Origin: Tubiluchus corallicola
Taxonomy: Eukaryota; Priapulida; Priapulimorpha; Priapulimorphida; Tubiluchidae
Direction: 5' to 3'
NCBI GenBank assembly: GCA_030141605.1
Contig: JAQGDQ010000003.1
Coordinates: 577,501 to 641,500 of the forward strand
Length of the DNA: 64,000 nucleotides
A program made the position numbers and the translations under genes. Positions 15,513 through 29,800 of the stretch are shown here, piece after piece (within the stretch, counting starts at the first letter, position 1; each line of letters begins with the position of its first letter). The notes below the pieces were generated by a model. The model did not search any database, was not told where the DNA came from, and saw only the letters and a program-made list of their open reading frames with translations.

Positions 15513-17895
15513 TATCAATATTGCAATAATACCAACTGTCAATAAAGAAGTCTGAGTGCCCATAGCAGCATAAATAATCTACCTCTGTTTCTTAGTATTG
15601 TTGTGTGTACAGCAAATATTAATGTGTAGATAGAAACTTACCTAAAATAGTTGTTACATAAGTTAGAAACTTTGGATCAAAGTTTGGATAGATAAGCATA
15701 CACATAATCACCTTGCAGATTTTTCTGCATTTACATTATTAATCACTGTTGCATGATAATCATTGTTGTTTCTATGTTCATGTTGTTTGTTTTGGAAATC
15801 ATGTTAATTAACCAGTTGTTAACATTGACATCGTCTACTGTAATGCAAGTAGAAAAGTGTACAAAGAAACGTTTATACAAAAGTGTTAACCTTTCATGGA
15901 AACTAAAAAAATAATTGTATCAGAAAATGGCAATGATAATATTTGTTATCTTTTAATGCTACAATAAATCGCGCACGTAAATCTTGTAATACTACAATAA
16001 AGCATGCAAGTCTTTGAGACCTTTGTATTATCTATCAGGTCACATTTTGTATCAGATTACAGATTTAAATTTTCATACACTGTTTTGTTAAAATTTTTAA
16101 AACATTCTGTAATGAGGAAATTATTGTTAACTTAAATATGTAGCAATCATTTAAAAAGCATTTTTGTTTTTTCTCCAATGAATGCTTTCTCTTCTAATTT
16201 GCAATATTTCTCTCCAATAATTAGGATGCAGTCTGGTAGCATATGTAGGAAAAACTTATGACAGTGTCTAAAATATTATACACTTTGGCCTATTCCTTCT
16301 TTGATTTTAAGGCCCTAGGCTTTAGCTTGACTAGTCGATAAGTAAATCAGGCAATGAATGTAAGTTGTATTACTAATTGCCTATATCAGATTATAAATGC
16401 AGCTAAACATGAAATAGACAATAGACAGTTCTTTATTTCTCAACAGTAAAACTTCATAATGGTATGTGTAGTAACAAAAACAAATTCCATATGCTGATGA
16501 CCATATACACATGTATGACATATTAGTGCAAAGATACATGAGGCTCTGCTTACAGTAAGATAATATAAAAGAACAGAATATTAAAATAGTACCGAATTGT
16601 GTTTTTCACACACTATAACAACTTTTATACAGTTTGCTGTAAGAAATTCTTGACCTGACAAACTGTGCATGTCCTGTACTACCCAAATTAACAAAAAAAC
16701 TCGGGACTTGTGAAGAATTGTCAAGAAGAGCCAAAAAGTGGTAAGCAAATAACTTAATTGCTTTGTCATCTCAAAAATTTCCTTTCTACAAATAATTACT
16801 AAGAATGCTAAAAAATTAGGCACGTTATTTAATAACCACAAACTTATATATGAGACATACATTATTATAATCAAAATGACAGATATGTACATGCTAATCT
16901 AAATTACACTGTGATCCGTATAAGTCCCAGATTTCCATGACTAATGCTAAATTTTGATGAGCTTGTTGATAAAACTGACTGACGGTTTCAAATAAAATAT
17001 ATTTACAAAATTAATGGTAACTTCAGTTTACCACTTAAATCTAGCAATTGTTACTGTTCATTCAACAGCTACCTGATTTCTCACATCTGCATCATTAGTG
17101 AGTCGTCAGCAGTTGACGACAGTTTATGGTGAGGGACTAGCAGGTGAATCATGTATGACAGAAGACCTCACAAACTCCTGAAGCACCGGATGGACATATT
17201 GGACAGTCAGCTACGTAATATGCAACACCCATTTATTCAACGTAATTTTTTCTTTTGGATTTCCCCCATCGTGAAACTGTACAGGTGTTAAAGACCTTTT
17301 TGCCAAATGGGAAATGAATAACAACCAGACCATGGTGCTCCTTGACAGCACCAGGTAGACAGTATGCAGCAAAGTTTCGCAAAACTAGGTAGGAAAATAT
17401 GAGAGAAACTTTGTGCTAAAATTTCATTTAAACTAAGGAAAGACAGCAAAAAAAGCTTTATTCAAATTCATCAGCCAGACAAGATACAGGCCACTTTTAT
17501 AATCTCTCTGATGCAAATTACTACTCTTAGCATGATTATGTCACTACGTTACAAAGCTAAAGCTATATACGAACAATACACTGTTTTTATGTACATTTAT
17601 ACAGAAATTATATACACTTGTGCATCAACCTTAAGAATTCTTTTGAATACACATATGGACAAGGCATTGCTAGTGTTACTACTGGCTCCTATTTTACACT
17701 TTCTTACCGTTATCATATTTTTTTATCTTATTTTCTTTTTAAAAACCAATTTCTAATGATTATATCTAAATTAGTGTACTATATGCAGGAAGCAACACAA
17801 TCAGTTCATCATAGTTATGCACAATGTTACAAATGCTAAGCAAATCCTGGAGAAGTGAGCATTTGCACTGTGGGCAAGCATTAATATGGTTAGCG
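15513..17895. other. Convergent 3' UTRs of OTC and the TASOR-like gene
   Basis: OTC (plus) and the TASOR-like gene (minus) end tail to tail. Plus-strand AATAAA signals lie at 15541, 15963 and 15996. On the minus strand AATAAA is found at 17457-17462, 435 nt after the stop. No additional gene is seen. The middle portion is AT-rich with no recognised repeat. Confidence 0.6.
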
Positions 17896-20800
17896 CTAAG
17901 ATCTCCAGTCTCTCTGTGATGAATGCCATGGCCTAGTCATAAATGCCGGTGGATACGTTGGCTCTTGCGGAGTCATGTCTGTTGTGAAAACTGGATCATT
18001 TTCTTCACGCTCATGGTCATAATACTGTGACTCTCTGTGGCTTTGGCTGTGGTCGTTCCAAGAACTGAAAAATTGCGAATGCCTGAGCTCTTCTTCTTGA
18101 TTGTGGTATAATTTGTCCTCATCTACATTAGGGCCACTTCCCAGCAAGCCTCGTCGTCTTTTAGAATTAGAGTAATTTTCTTCATCAGACATTGACCATG
18201 TACTGTAATCATCAGGCTTTGGTCCATGCCCCAATAATCCCTCTTGAGCAATTCGTGGTGACCTGCGGACAAAATCATCTGGCTGAGATTTCAAAGGTCG
18301 ATGTCTAAATATACCATCTTTGTATCTTCCATCAACTATATACTCATCAACTAACTCTTCAGATCCAGAGTCATGTGTTAATAAATGCCTTTCCTGTGTT
18401 TCACTGTTACTGTCAGTATAATATGGCTTACTTGTACTCGCACGACTGCTATAATCTGGAGTGCTAAATTCTTCTGAATAACTATCATCTTCAAATTGAT
18501 AAGAACAACGTTTTCTGGTTGATCGGTATTGTAAATCAGTTTCAATTCGGTGTGGCGAATTAACCTGCATTTTCCTAGAAAGTTGGTCAGTGCATGTTCT
18601 ACTAGTGTCTGGAGATCTTACATTCACACTATGGGGGTCTGTTTCATTCAAAAAAGGTCCCTTCCTTTTAATGTGTCCATATGACAGTTTGTCAACGTAT
18701 GCTTCACCTCGTTCTGGACGTGTTTCGCCTCTTTTCGGAGATGCTGCTTGTGAATTTTGTTCTGCCTCTGATTCATAAGAATAAGAACTCTTTAAAAAGG
18801 TTTCTCTTTCACTTCGTCTCAGCCGTTCTCGATTTTGTAAATGCCTGGTGTAATTATCCAGCTTGACCTTCTTAGTTAGCCTTCCACTTTTTTCCAACGA
18901 ATTTAGAAAGGAAAGTTGCGTTACAAGTCTTCCCAATGGTGTTTCAATAGCTGTATCTAATACGGTGTCTCTAAGAAGCTCTTGAGACACTGGTGTTGTA
19001 GCACGTGAATGAACTGGACTTCCACTAGAAATATTTTCTGTAAATCTACATTCCTCTTCCAGATAATTTTCTGAATAAGATGGCCTGCTAAATTCATCTT
19101 TTGCTTTAACTTTTTCAAGAAGCTTCCTATGGAAAGAATGTTGTTCTGTAGTGCCACTTGTGTTTTTGAAAGCAGGCTTCAACGCTTTTATAGTGTCATT
19201 TGATTCCTGAGATGAGGATGGATCATACCTTTCAGCAAATACGTCAGGATGGCGTGGGGAATTTTCTGTGAATGAAACTTGTTTTACCACATTATATTTT
19301 GTAGCATCAGGTGTGGAATTACTTGAAGGTTGACTAGGCAATCTCTCGTGCAAGCAAACTGGATCATACTCATTCAATTTCTCATGTTTACTGTGATGAT
19401 GATGTCGATGTGCTCTTGATCGCTCGTGATGACGTGACTTTCTGTGTTCATGCTTATTTAGCCGATTATCCTGTGCTGGCGATAAATAGCGTTTATGTGA
19501 CGATACATGGCGATGTTTTTCTTTGTGTTTACCTCTGAGTTTGTGCTCATATGTATGATCACTGAAGGAATTTGACGAATCCCTTTTTAAGTGCTTCTCC
19601 TTTTCAGAGCTTCTAGTCTTACTTAATTTGCTTCTCTTAATATCTTCAACAATAAGTTTTCGAAAAGCATATGAACTAGATACATTTTTTCTTATTCCAA
19701 GTTTTGCATCAGCTATTTTTGCAGTTTCTTCCTCATACCATTTTTTTCTTAGTTCGTGAGCTTGTCTTGCTTCTTCATTTTGCGTTTGTTTTTTGGGCTG
19801 CTCTTCATGCTTCACCTCGTGTCTCAGCTTCTCTGCTGTGCTGTCACGCACTATTCGCGATTGTACTTCCTTAACAAGGTCCGACAATGATTCTACATCT
19901 ATATCACTACTCGATTCTGGTACCGGAGATATGGTGAGGAGATTTTCGTCAAATGCACGTTCTGCAACAGGCGATTCAGGTACAGGAGATATAGAAAGTA
20001 AGATTTCATCCATAATAGAAGGTTCCTTAACTTCCTGCTTTGTGCTTAATGACACTGGCCATGGCGATTCCTCCTTCATTTCATCATTTTTCTCAGTCAA
20101 CTTGTTTGTTTCCAAATCATTTGTTAATTCCTCAATAATACCAGGTTTTCTGTTATCATGAGCTAATTCTGTAATTTCTTTCTCCAGATCTTTATCTATA
20201 TCAGGGTGTGGTGCATTTTTCAACAAATCCAAACTTGTTGGCACATTACGTTTTTCTTCTGGCATAGGCAAAGTAGGAGTAGGGAGCAATGCATCTGGCT
20301 TTGGTGAAGACTGATGCGAAGTCGGTGTAGGCAACAATCCAGACTTTGTGCTTGGTGGGTGATTTTTAGATTCTGGCTTTGCGCTCGGTGTGGGATAAAT
20401 GAGGTTTAAATGTACTGAACTATTTTCAGATGAAATTTGCTGCTGTGATGGTCCAAAATTATTGGAAATGCTTGTAACTGTTGGTGTAGCAGAAGATAGA
20501 GATTGAGGAATTGGATTTTGTTGTGATGATGTAGGAAGAGGCAGCAAAGGTTTTTTCGTTGTTGGCTGATAATTTTTTGACAATATCCTGGGGTCAGTTC
20601 TTGGCATATCTCGTGTGTTTGTGGAATTTCGACAATAAGGCAAAGCCGGTGTATGCGGTCTAAATGTATTGTCAGGTTGATTAATGGTTTTTGTCACAGC
20701 ATATGGCCTAGGGAGGGACACATCAGTCTTTTTCTGATAACTGTGAGTCTCACGCATTCGTGCGGGAATAGGTTTGGCACGACTTGGACGTTTGTACGGT

Positions 20801-23800
20801 AGAAGATCGGGCTGTTTTACTCCATTTTTCTGTCCTTGGGTTGATACTTTTGCAGCAGAAATCTTGGGAATTCGCAGAAACGATTCTGAAAAACCAGGGG
20901 GATACGTTTTCTTTTCATTTCCATTCTTTAGCTTGTCAGCAATTTGCTTGATAACTTTCCTATCACTTGCAGCACGATGAGTCAATGGAATATATTCCTG
21001 CTCATAAGCTTTTGATTTTACAAATCTTTTTGGAGTGTTTGCAGTAGTGTTAGACTCAGGCTGGTTTTCCTTTGGTTCTTTACCATTAACAACATTAAAT
21101 TGTTCTGACTCTTTATCAACTGAGCTCTCTTTCAATTTTGATTCAGTATTATCAACATTTGATTTCTTTGGATCACACATATTGATATTTCGTGGGTCTT
21201 TGTCTGTTCGTCTTTTCTTCGACTTTGATTCAGATAGATCATCACTTAAATGTTTAGTGGCAACAAAATCACTGGATTGCAGTTCTTTATCAACTCTCCT
21301 TTTCTTCGATTCCGCTGTTTTCTCTGTGTTTATTTTTGGCTGCTTTTCAGGTGTTTTCACCTTAGTGTCTTTTTTCTTTGTCCCTTTTTCGTTCTCGTTT
21401 GTGGCAGTCAAATGTTTGCTCTTACCTGATTCATGGTTATTATTACTAATTATAGTGGGTTGTTTGGAATCTACTTGAACACATTTGTTTTTGTATTTTG
21501 GCTTTTCCCCGGGTTTTGTGCACACAGAACACATAAACCCTGATGTAACTTGAACAGCTTTACCTTTTTTTGACACAGTCATTGTTTGCATTCCCGTATC
21601 AGCTCGACGGCGTCTTGGCTTGCATCTAGTACATCTCACTGTTGTAATCTTGGTAGTGCTGACTTTATCAGTTTGGGATATCCCATCTTTCAATTCAAAA
21701 GATGCAAATCCACTATTAGACAAAAAATTCCCTTTAGTTCTGAAGGAAGCTGAACTTTTCCGTTTCAGAAATGTTTTCATTAATTGATAGAGGTGGCCAA
21801 GTGTATGGAGATCTGTCTGTTTTTGAGCATGCTGCATTACAGCATGTAAATAATAACCTAACTGTGCTGAAACAGTTTCTAATAGAGTATCAGACTGATA
21901 GCGCCACAAATAACCTGGCATTGGTATTCTCCCTGAAGCAGCTCCTTGGGCACTATTAGGTACGTGTCCATGTGGCACTTCAGGGCTGGGCACTGGTGGA
22001 AACTCTTTGTATGGTGAAATGGCTACGCTTGGGCAATCATGTGGATAATTGATAGACACTGATTTGTCAGTACTCTTGCTCATATAAAAATTATGCAGTC
22101 TATCTACTTCTTTTTTGAACACAATATATTCTTCTTCACTTTTCGGAGAACTTAAAGACAAGCATGTTGATACTGGTCTTTTATCTAACTGATCACACTT
22201 TTCGTGCATGGCTTCTTCAGGTTTTAGGCCTCCTTCAGGTTCTTCATGAATGTGATCCACGGCAGACTCTGAATTCATAGATTGCACTGAAATAACTTTA
22301 GGTACACTTTTACTTTCACTTTCAAATGCACTGAAATTTTCTTGATGCATTTTTGCAAATACATCTGACTGTGACGGCAAATTTGCTTCAAATGGAACAC
22401 TAGATGACTGCAGGGAGGCATTACCTAAAGATACATCTTCTGCACGAGAAAGTGAAGAATAATATAAATCCAGTAAAGGCGCATGTGAAGGATTGATATA
22501 TGGACCATATCCCAACATTCGTCGGGCTTGATACTCAGCAAAGGTTTGTGGTAAGCTGTATGCTCCACCACACACATCAATGTACACTTCTGGATTGGGC
22601 AAACAACTACTATTAGTGGTAGATGACTCACTAGGTGATCTTTTCCTTGCAGTTGTGTCCAAGGCTCTACTTTTAGCTTTAATATCTTTCTTTCTGTATT
22701 TGTACAGGTCATGTGATCTAAGATTTTTACAAGCATTACGTATAACAGCCTTTGCCTTTTCTCTAACATTACTATAGTAAGCACTTTTATCTTTCAGTTC
22801 ATTACTAGACAAATCATCTGTATGAAAAGTTGCTATAGCAGAGTTTACGGTATCATAAGTGACACTGTTTAATTTAACCTGGCTCCTAGTGACTTCAGTT
22901 TTTAATTTTGTCTCCTCAAATTCAGGGCTACTTGAAGAGTATGAATGCATTTTTTTGATAAAGTTTGACTTGCTTTCAATTGCGGCCTGGGAAGATGCTG
23001 GTTCCACAATAGAATCAGTATCTTCCATGTCAGAATTAATGCCTTCTTGGTCTTCAATTTCTAATGACATTGCACTTGCTGCTTCTTTTTCAGAAAAGGG
23101 TTGTTCCATAGGGGAAGTGTCATCTTCTAGTTTTTTGATTATTAATGGTAGTGCACATGGTGTCTCTCTTTGTGGTTTCTTAGTAGAATCATAGTCTTTC
23201 TGTTCTTCAGCTTTGTCATGCACTATTCTTACTGCTTCACTTTTAGCAAGATCACATTCGCGTTTGCATTGTTGTACAGTCATGTCTGGTTCAACTCCAT
23301 GCTTTAACATAGGCTGCTCAACAATGGATGACTTATTTTGAGAAGGTAAAGCAGAAGCACTGATATCCTTCAGCAATGCAAATCCAGAATATTCTGAAGC
23401 TGCAATATCTGAAATAGGCAATGAAGCTGATTCTTCGTCTTTCTTGGTATTACATTTGGTCTCTGCAGAGTCTGCTGGTGCTACTACATAATTATGATCA
23501 GCCTCAAATTTAGAAAACGTGCTGTGTGTTTGTTTCCGTTGCCTTTTTGTCAAACATTTTGGTTTTGTGCCTATGTCGAGCTCTGAAGATTTACTTGGTT
23601 TAGAAGTGATAAGAGAGTTAATTTCTGGCAGGTCAGAGTCTGATTCATCTAAACTCGATACCTGAGAATGTAGCGCTGAATTAATGCAGTCAGTATTGCA
23701 CAAAGTTTCATCTCTTTCAGTCTCTTCATCTTTTATAGCTTCTTTCAATAATAAGGATTCATTTTGAAGGCAGTCATGTTTAAGTACACTGCTGGGGAGA

Positions 23801-26800
23801 CCTGAAATTTTACCTGATGTCCAACGGTCAATGTACATCCGATGTACATAAGTTATCACTGCTACAGGCAAACACTGCCTGGGATTACACACAGGGTTTT
23901 CTGAGGCATCTAGTTCATAGATGTAAACCTGTAAAAAACAATGATGCTTAAGTACAACAATAGTGACGATGGCTACGACAGCAGCAATATCGACAGTGAC
24001 CACCACTACCATTCACCACCATCACCATAAAAAACAACAACAGCAGCAAAAGCAACACAACAACGATTTATAATGTACTAAAATTTGTAAAAACAATACA
24101 TGTTTTAAAATGTCAAACAATTTTCTTGTAAAGAGTTTTTCAGATAAAAGGCCTGGAGGAAAAATAGATTCTTAAGGAGACATCTTCATCTATGAAATTT
24201 CAAGAAAAAAATCATAAAAGCAGCAGCAAAATAAATGTTCTGAAGAAACTGGCATTATTTAGGAAGTGACAAAAAGAAATCTGAAAGCATCTACCACAAA
24301 AACAATGATAAAGTAGGCGAAATGTAGCAACAAATTATAAATGAGGAAAATATAGCAGGCTGGCCCTGCTCAACCTTAACACACCATTAGATTAGCAATA
24401 CAATTTTGCAATGTGTCAAGTTAGTTAACGAATGTAGGCTGGAACACCAGTCCAAATCAGCAGAACTGTACTCAAAATCAAATAATCAATTTGTACGGGC
24501 AGAGTAAGGTAACAGGAGGTAACATTTTGGAGCACAGCACCAGTATCACACTTTTTTCAATACATTAGTTTCTCATAATTCAATGTTGGACATTCCTACT
24601 TGCACAACAGCTTTCTCAAATATAGTTATTTTCCTTCGATATTTTTTTTTGCGGAATACTTTGCCAAAAAATTGTTTTCCTGTTAATTACAACTTGCTTT
24701 AAGAACAGCAAACAGATAACTCCTAATATTAGTAGATTAATCATAATTATTGTATATTTCTTAGCATTCTATTCACATTTCGCTTTCTAAACATAATCTG
24801 GTTACCTAGAATGGCCACTGACGGCTTTTACAAAGAAAAACAAGCATTATGCAACCATGCAAAAATGATATAAACTAGAATCTCTGTTATGTTTAGTAAA
24901 GATACTTCCAAATCAGCTAAAGTAGTACAAGTTTAACACTACCTGTGAAGCACGTTTTAGTTTGTCTGCTCCCAAAGACGATGACGGCTTACGATTGGGT
25001 AAATGTGAATCTGCATTTGGTGTTGGTTCCGTTTCATAGGCAAGTGTCACGTACTTCTTTCTTCCATACATTGCCTAAAATGAAAAATTTAATTAAAGTT
25101 TCACTATACATTCCTTTTATATAAGCTGCCTTACACTGAACGCAGATCAGAATAATTTTTTAATAGTCCCTGTATAATATAGCACGATATAGTACAGTAC
25201 AGCACTAAACACGCACAGTAATAGTGCAAGCAAGCAGAAAACTCCTTCTTGAACTTCAATGGCTGTGTCAAATAGAAATTATGGCTATTTACAGTGAACT
25301 GCTCAAAACGAACTGATTTCTCAGAACACATCCTAAATATACTATCAGTAGTATTATCTTGAGAAATAACAAATACAGTCCAGGAATACTGATTCGCTGT
25401 TCACTATCTATCACAACAGCACATGATGAGTATGTACGTTAATCGTATCATCGCATGTACGTGTTGAAGATACGGTCAATGATGATGTTACACCATGATC
25501 GTATACTTTCTAGATTATAATATAAAAAATGACCTGATTTTCTAGCAACAAAATTTGCCTGGCTGCACGATACTGCATTGTATCATTCTTTTTTTTACCT
25601 GGAACTTAATGACATACACTGGCTTTTCCAAGTCTTTAACATCACCAAATGCTACATCAGGGTGTATGTAAAGGTTGACACCCATGGAAACAATGCCCAA
25701 CATCTGTTCATCATGGGCACTCGTTCGCAAACCATCTGCACACACAGATATGACTGTCTCTGCATCAGATTCTAATAAAAATGCAGCAAAATCCTCTACA
25801 AAAAATTAAAAAATTATCATCACCACCTTTTAGAAACAAGATTTATATATACAATATAATTATAAGCAAAAAATATAGGCCTACAGTTGCAAGTCCATTC
25901 ATTCATGCAATGTAAGGCATGCTTTGTCCCAAAATGTGACACGACTGATGTCAAATGTTAGCAACATTCAAACTATTATATTGGGTTTTATCAGACAGAA
26001 TGAAAAATCATAGACAGAATGACTATGTTTCAATTTATTATCAAATGAGTCTTGGGTTTTTCAAAATGTAATATTATCTTTCATAATACAGCTAATGAGC
26101 AAATACAACTTCCTATCAAGGACGGGTTTCCATCACCGATTAGGAATATGATAGCGTACCAGACAGAGCTAGGACCAGTTAAGGATTCACTTAACCGGTT
26201 AACCAGTTAATTTTTTATCAGTTAACCATTAACCGATTTAATCATCTAGACGACATAAGACGCCCTCTCTAATTTGCCGACTAAATCATTGGAGAACCAA
26301 ATAAACATGAAATTTACAATGCAAACATATCAAGTGAAACTTTAGAGGAATATCTTCAAGTAAGAGTGAAGCTTTTATTCATAGAAAGTCTACATAGGAA
26401 GTGAAAAGTCTATGTTTGTAAGGAGGCCAAGAGTTGTTGAACTAAGCATAATACTTTCCTACATGCAGAACACCTTACAGAAAGCTGAAGAACCAACAAT
26501 TGATTGGATTCTATGAGGCAGCCCTGACAGTGACTGAGCATGTTTGAGGAATTTTAGAGTCCACAGTAATAAAGATCTGTTAATTGGTTAAAAAAATTAA
26601 CTGGTTAATTTCCATTAATAATTCCACTAATGAAATTTCCATTAACTGGTTAACCGGTCCTAGCACCGGTATCAGACTTGTACAGTAAAACAAAAACAAG
26701 AACAAAGTCACACGTCCCTTTGCCAGGACCAAAAACTGCTTCTAAGAATGCTTATTGAATTCAATTTAAATTGATACATGCATAGGAATATGAGCTCACA

Positions 26801-29800
26801 ACACGTTAAATTGAATTTAATCACACGCTGTTTACTGAGTATACAATCACATATTAAACTAATTCGCAAAAAGTACTAGCTATTTTCCAGAAATAATTAT
26901 AATCATCTGTTTGCGAGGGGGAAATCCATATCAACAAATGATTACATTTCACTTTATAGCTGCTGTCTAGTAACTACTAAGAAAGCATTCATGGCAGAAA
27001 CATTTGCACCCCAACCTGTTGATGCAATCAAAATGCACAAAGCAATGCTTTACATGCCATATAGAAGCAAAACTTACTTGAATCTACATGATCTTTTTCC
27101 AGCTCCCTTTTTTTACAGTTGTATCGGTGAGCCAGTGTTTGGTTTTCAACAATGTGAACTGTCACAGGCACCCATTCAAATGACTCCTTATTAAACAGTA
27201 GGTAGGCATCCTGCACTTGTCTTATTACATTGGCAAATGATGTCACATCAAGTAAACATTCCTGCAGCATCACTAAAAACAGTTTTGTTTTTTAGTTTCA
27301 GTTTTGACATTGAACATGATCACAAATTTTCAACTTTAAATGCATTTAATGTCTTAAAGGAATTAGTTTCAAAGCTATGACCATCTGTTTCAAATTGACC
27401 AGCTTGATACAGTAATTGCAGATAATGAACTCGGACTCAGGCATTTTTAATAAGTTTGGCACATTGCAAGTGTAAACTCAGCACTAGATGACTAGGCTAG
27501 CCCACTCCGTACGTTGCCGTACTTTGAATAGCTGTGATGAAAGTAGGCTTTATAAAATTTTATAAAATTTGACTATACCTCAGCTTGATTTGATACAACC
27601 CAACCTAATATTATGATCTCAAGCTTTTTTACCTAGTACTCGGGAGTCAATAGTCAACATGACTTCACTATGCCTCAACTTGATGAAAAATGGCGTAGGA
27701 CCCTAATATATATTGTGTCTTTCTATATGTTTCAAACCTCATTATAACACCATATATAGGATACTACTAGGTATGAGGCTTAAGGGAAAGGTCACCAAAT
27801 ATTAAAAGCTAATCTATCTTAAAACACTTTTAATTACCTTAACAAGCATTCAAATCACATTTGACTGCATCAGCTCCTTATTGCTTACTTAACTTCATTT
27901 GAATCCACTTATGCAATTGTTACATATACATAATTCATTTTCTCACTTTTGTTTATGACACAGCTGCAGAGGTGATGGTCAAGCATGCTTCTCGAGGGCT
28001 TGAAGACAAATGCATGTATAACGTGACATGGTTTACACTTTTTTAAAGGTAATCATGTGCTTTCGTCGCTTATACAGCTGTTTTATGGCAATTTTGGTCT
28101 TATTTTGACCGAAACAAGCCATTATTTAAAGCAAATTAGTAAATTGCAGATGTAGTTTAGTTCCACTAAAGAGGATTTTTTATACTAATGCACACTCTAA
28201 TGCTTCTACTGAACTTCAAAAATTCACTTTCAGATTTTTCACTTTCGAATGATATTTCAGTGGAGGATCCAGGATTTTTGAAAGTGAGGGGTTGAGAAGT
28301 GACCAAGTAGAAAGGCGGGCGTGGAGCACTAGAAAGCATAGCTTCTCAGTGTGACAGCTAGGAAGTCTAGGGGAGTGGTGTAAGCTCTCCCAAAAGCGTT
28401 CTAAAGCATACTTGTAGATCATAAAATTCTAGAAATAACTAAATTTTCTGGGACACTTGTGTTTGAGTTTGTAGTTTTTATAACTACCATAAAAATAACA
28501 AATTAGAGTAAATAAACTGATTAAGTACAGAAGATTCCTGATTTCACAAAGCTTCTTTGTCAAGGGAGGGGGGATTGGAGACCCTCTGGATGGGCTACTA
28601 TATTTTCTTCATCTTTTGGGCTTCTTTTGGGTTGTGAAAACGGCGACTGCATTATTGTTAAGAAAGCAAAAAGAATTAGCACTTGTTAATAATTTTCAGT
28701 GGTGAACTGAAAACAAGTCGTCATTTGTTTGCTCTTTTCTTTGAAAACCAATTCATTCTGCAATATTTTGAAGGCTATGATTTACGTGAGTAATAAATAG
28801 CAGGCAATGATCACAATCTGCAGCCATCTGCATCAGTAATTACATAAATTTAACTAAAATTTTGGTTATTTTCGAGTTATCTGAAAAATGCACTAATGCT
28901 TAACCTAAAGAAGCAGAATAATAAGTCATTCCTGCATGGCTGTATCCAAATAAAAGTGAAAACTGTACAGTGGTGCTACTATTACATTAATACATATACA
29001 TGACTGCACTGCGTTTTGTAATCTAAGCACAAGTACTCTTTTTCACAACTGGAATTGACAAAAAAATTGAAGAAAATCCATAATTTTAGCCACTTAGTTT
29101 TAGGGTTGGCAATATCCACAGTGATTTTAAAACTATAATTCCCATTTATTTGTAATTTAATTCCATATTAACTTTATAATGTATGTGATCTATGCATCTG
29201 AGCCCCCTGAGAGCTGTTGAAAATAAGTTTACAGTAGGCTTACTTACAACCAAACTACCTCTGAGCCAATGCTAGATATGTACATGCAAAACGAGGAAAT
29301 AGACCAATTTCTTTAACCTTTCATGAAAGTTACTTTGAGAATTGCCTGAAATTGTGTATTCTTAATACATAGAGTTTGAGTTTGACGGGTTACACTTACA
29401 TTTATAGATTAAAGCAAAAATAGATTTGATTTTTGCCTGTATATACAGACTGTGTGCAATGTCTCCACCTCACAGATTAACCAATTAATAATGGCTCGAC
29501 TTATATTATTAACCAATTAATAATATATAAAATATTAATTTTAGTAGTACCAAGTAGTACACTAGTGTAAAAATAATTTAACTGATTAATAATAATATTA
29601 ATAATATGACAATAATAACTAGTATAAGTGTATATAGCACTGATTGCAAACTCTACTTACTGCACATGTAGTTACACTTTTGAATCACACTGATTGTCTA
29701 AATTGTTTCCCCACATGTCGGCAGCTGAGGCTTAAAGACACGATTTGTAAACATTCCAGGGACTAATGTCTGTATGGCTTCAGCATTGAAATGGCAATGC

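Noticed and set aside
20774-23194. Several plus-strand open frames opposite the TASOR-like exon
   Set aside because: They are antisense shadows of a real coding frame, with low-complexity Ser/Leu/Phe composition and no family resemblance.
23929-24012. Extension of the large TASOR-like exon to an upstream start at 24012 (MVVVVTVDIAAVV)
   Set aside because: The added residues are a translated intron with simple GAC/ACC repeats. A clear TTTTTACAG acceptor before GTTTACATC at 23928 joins it to the exon at 24943-25074.
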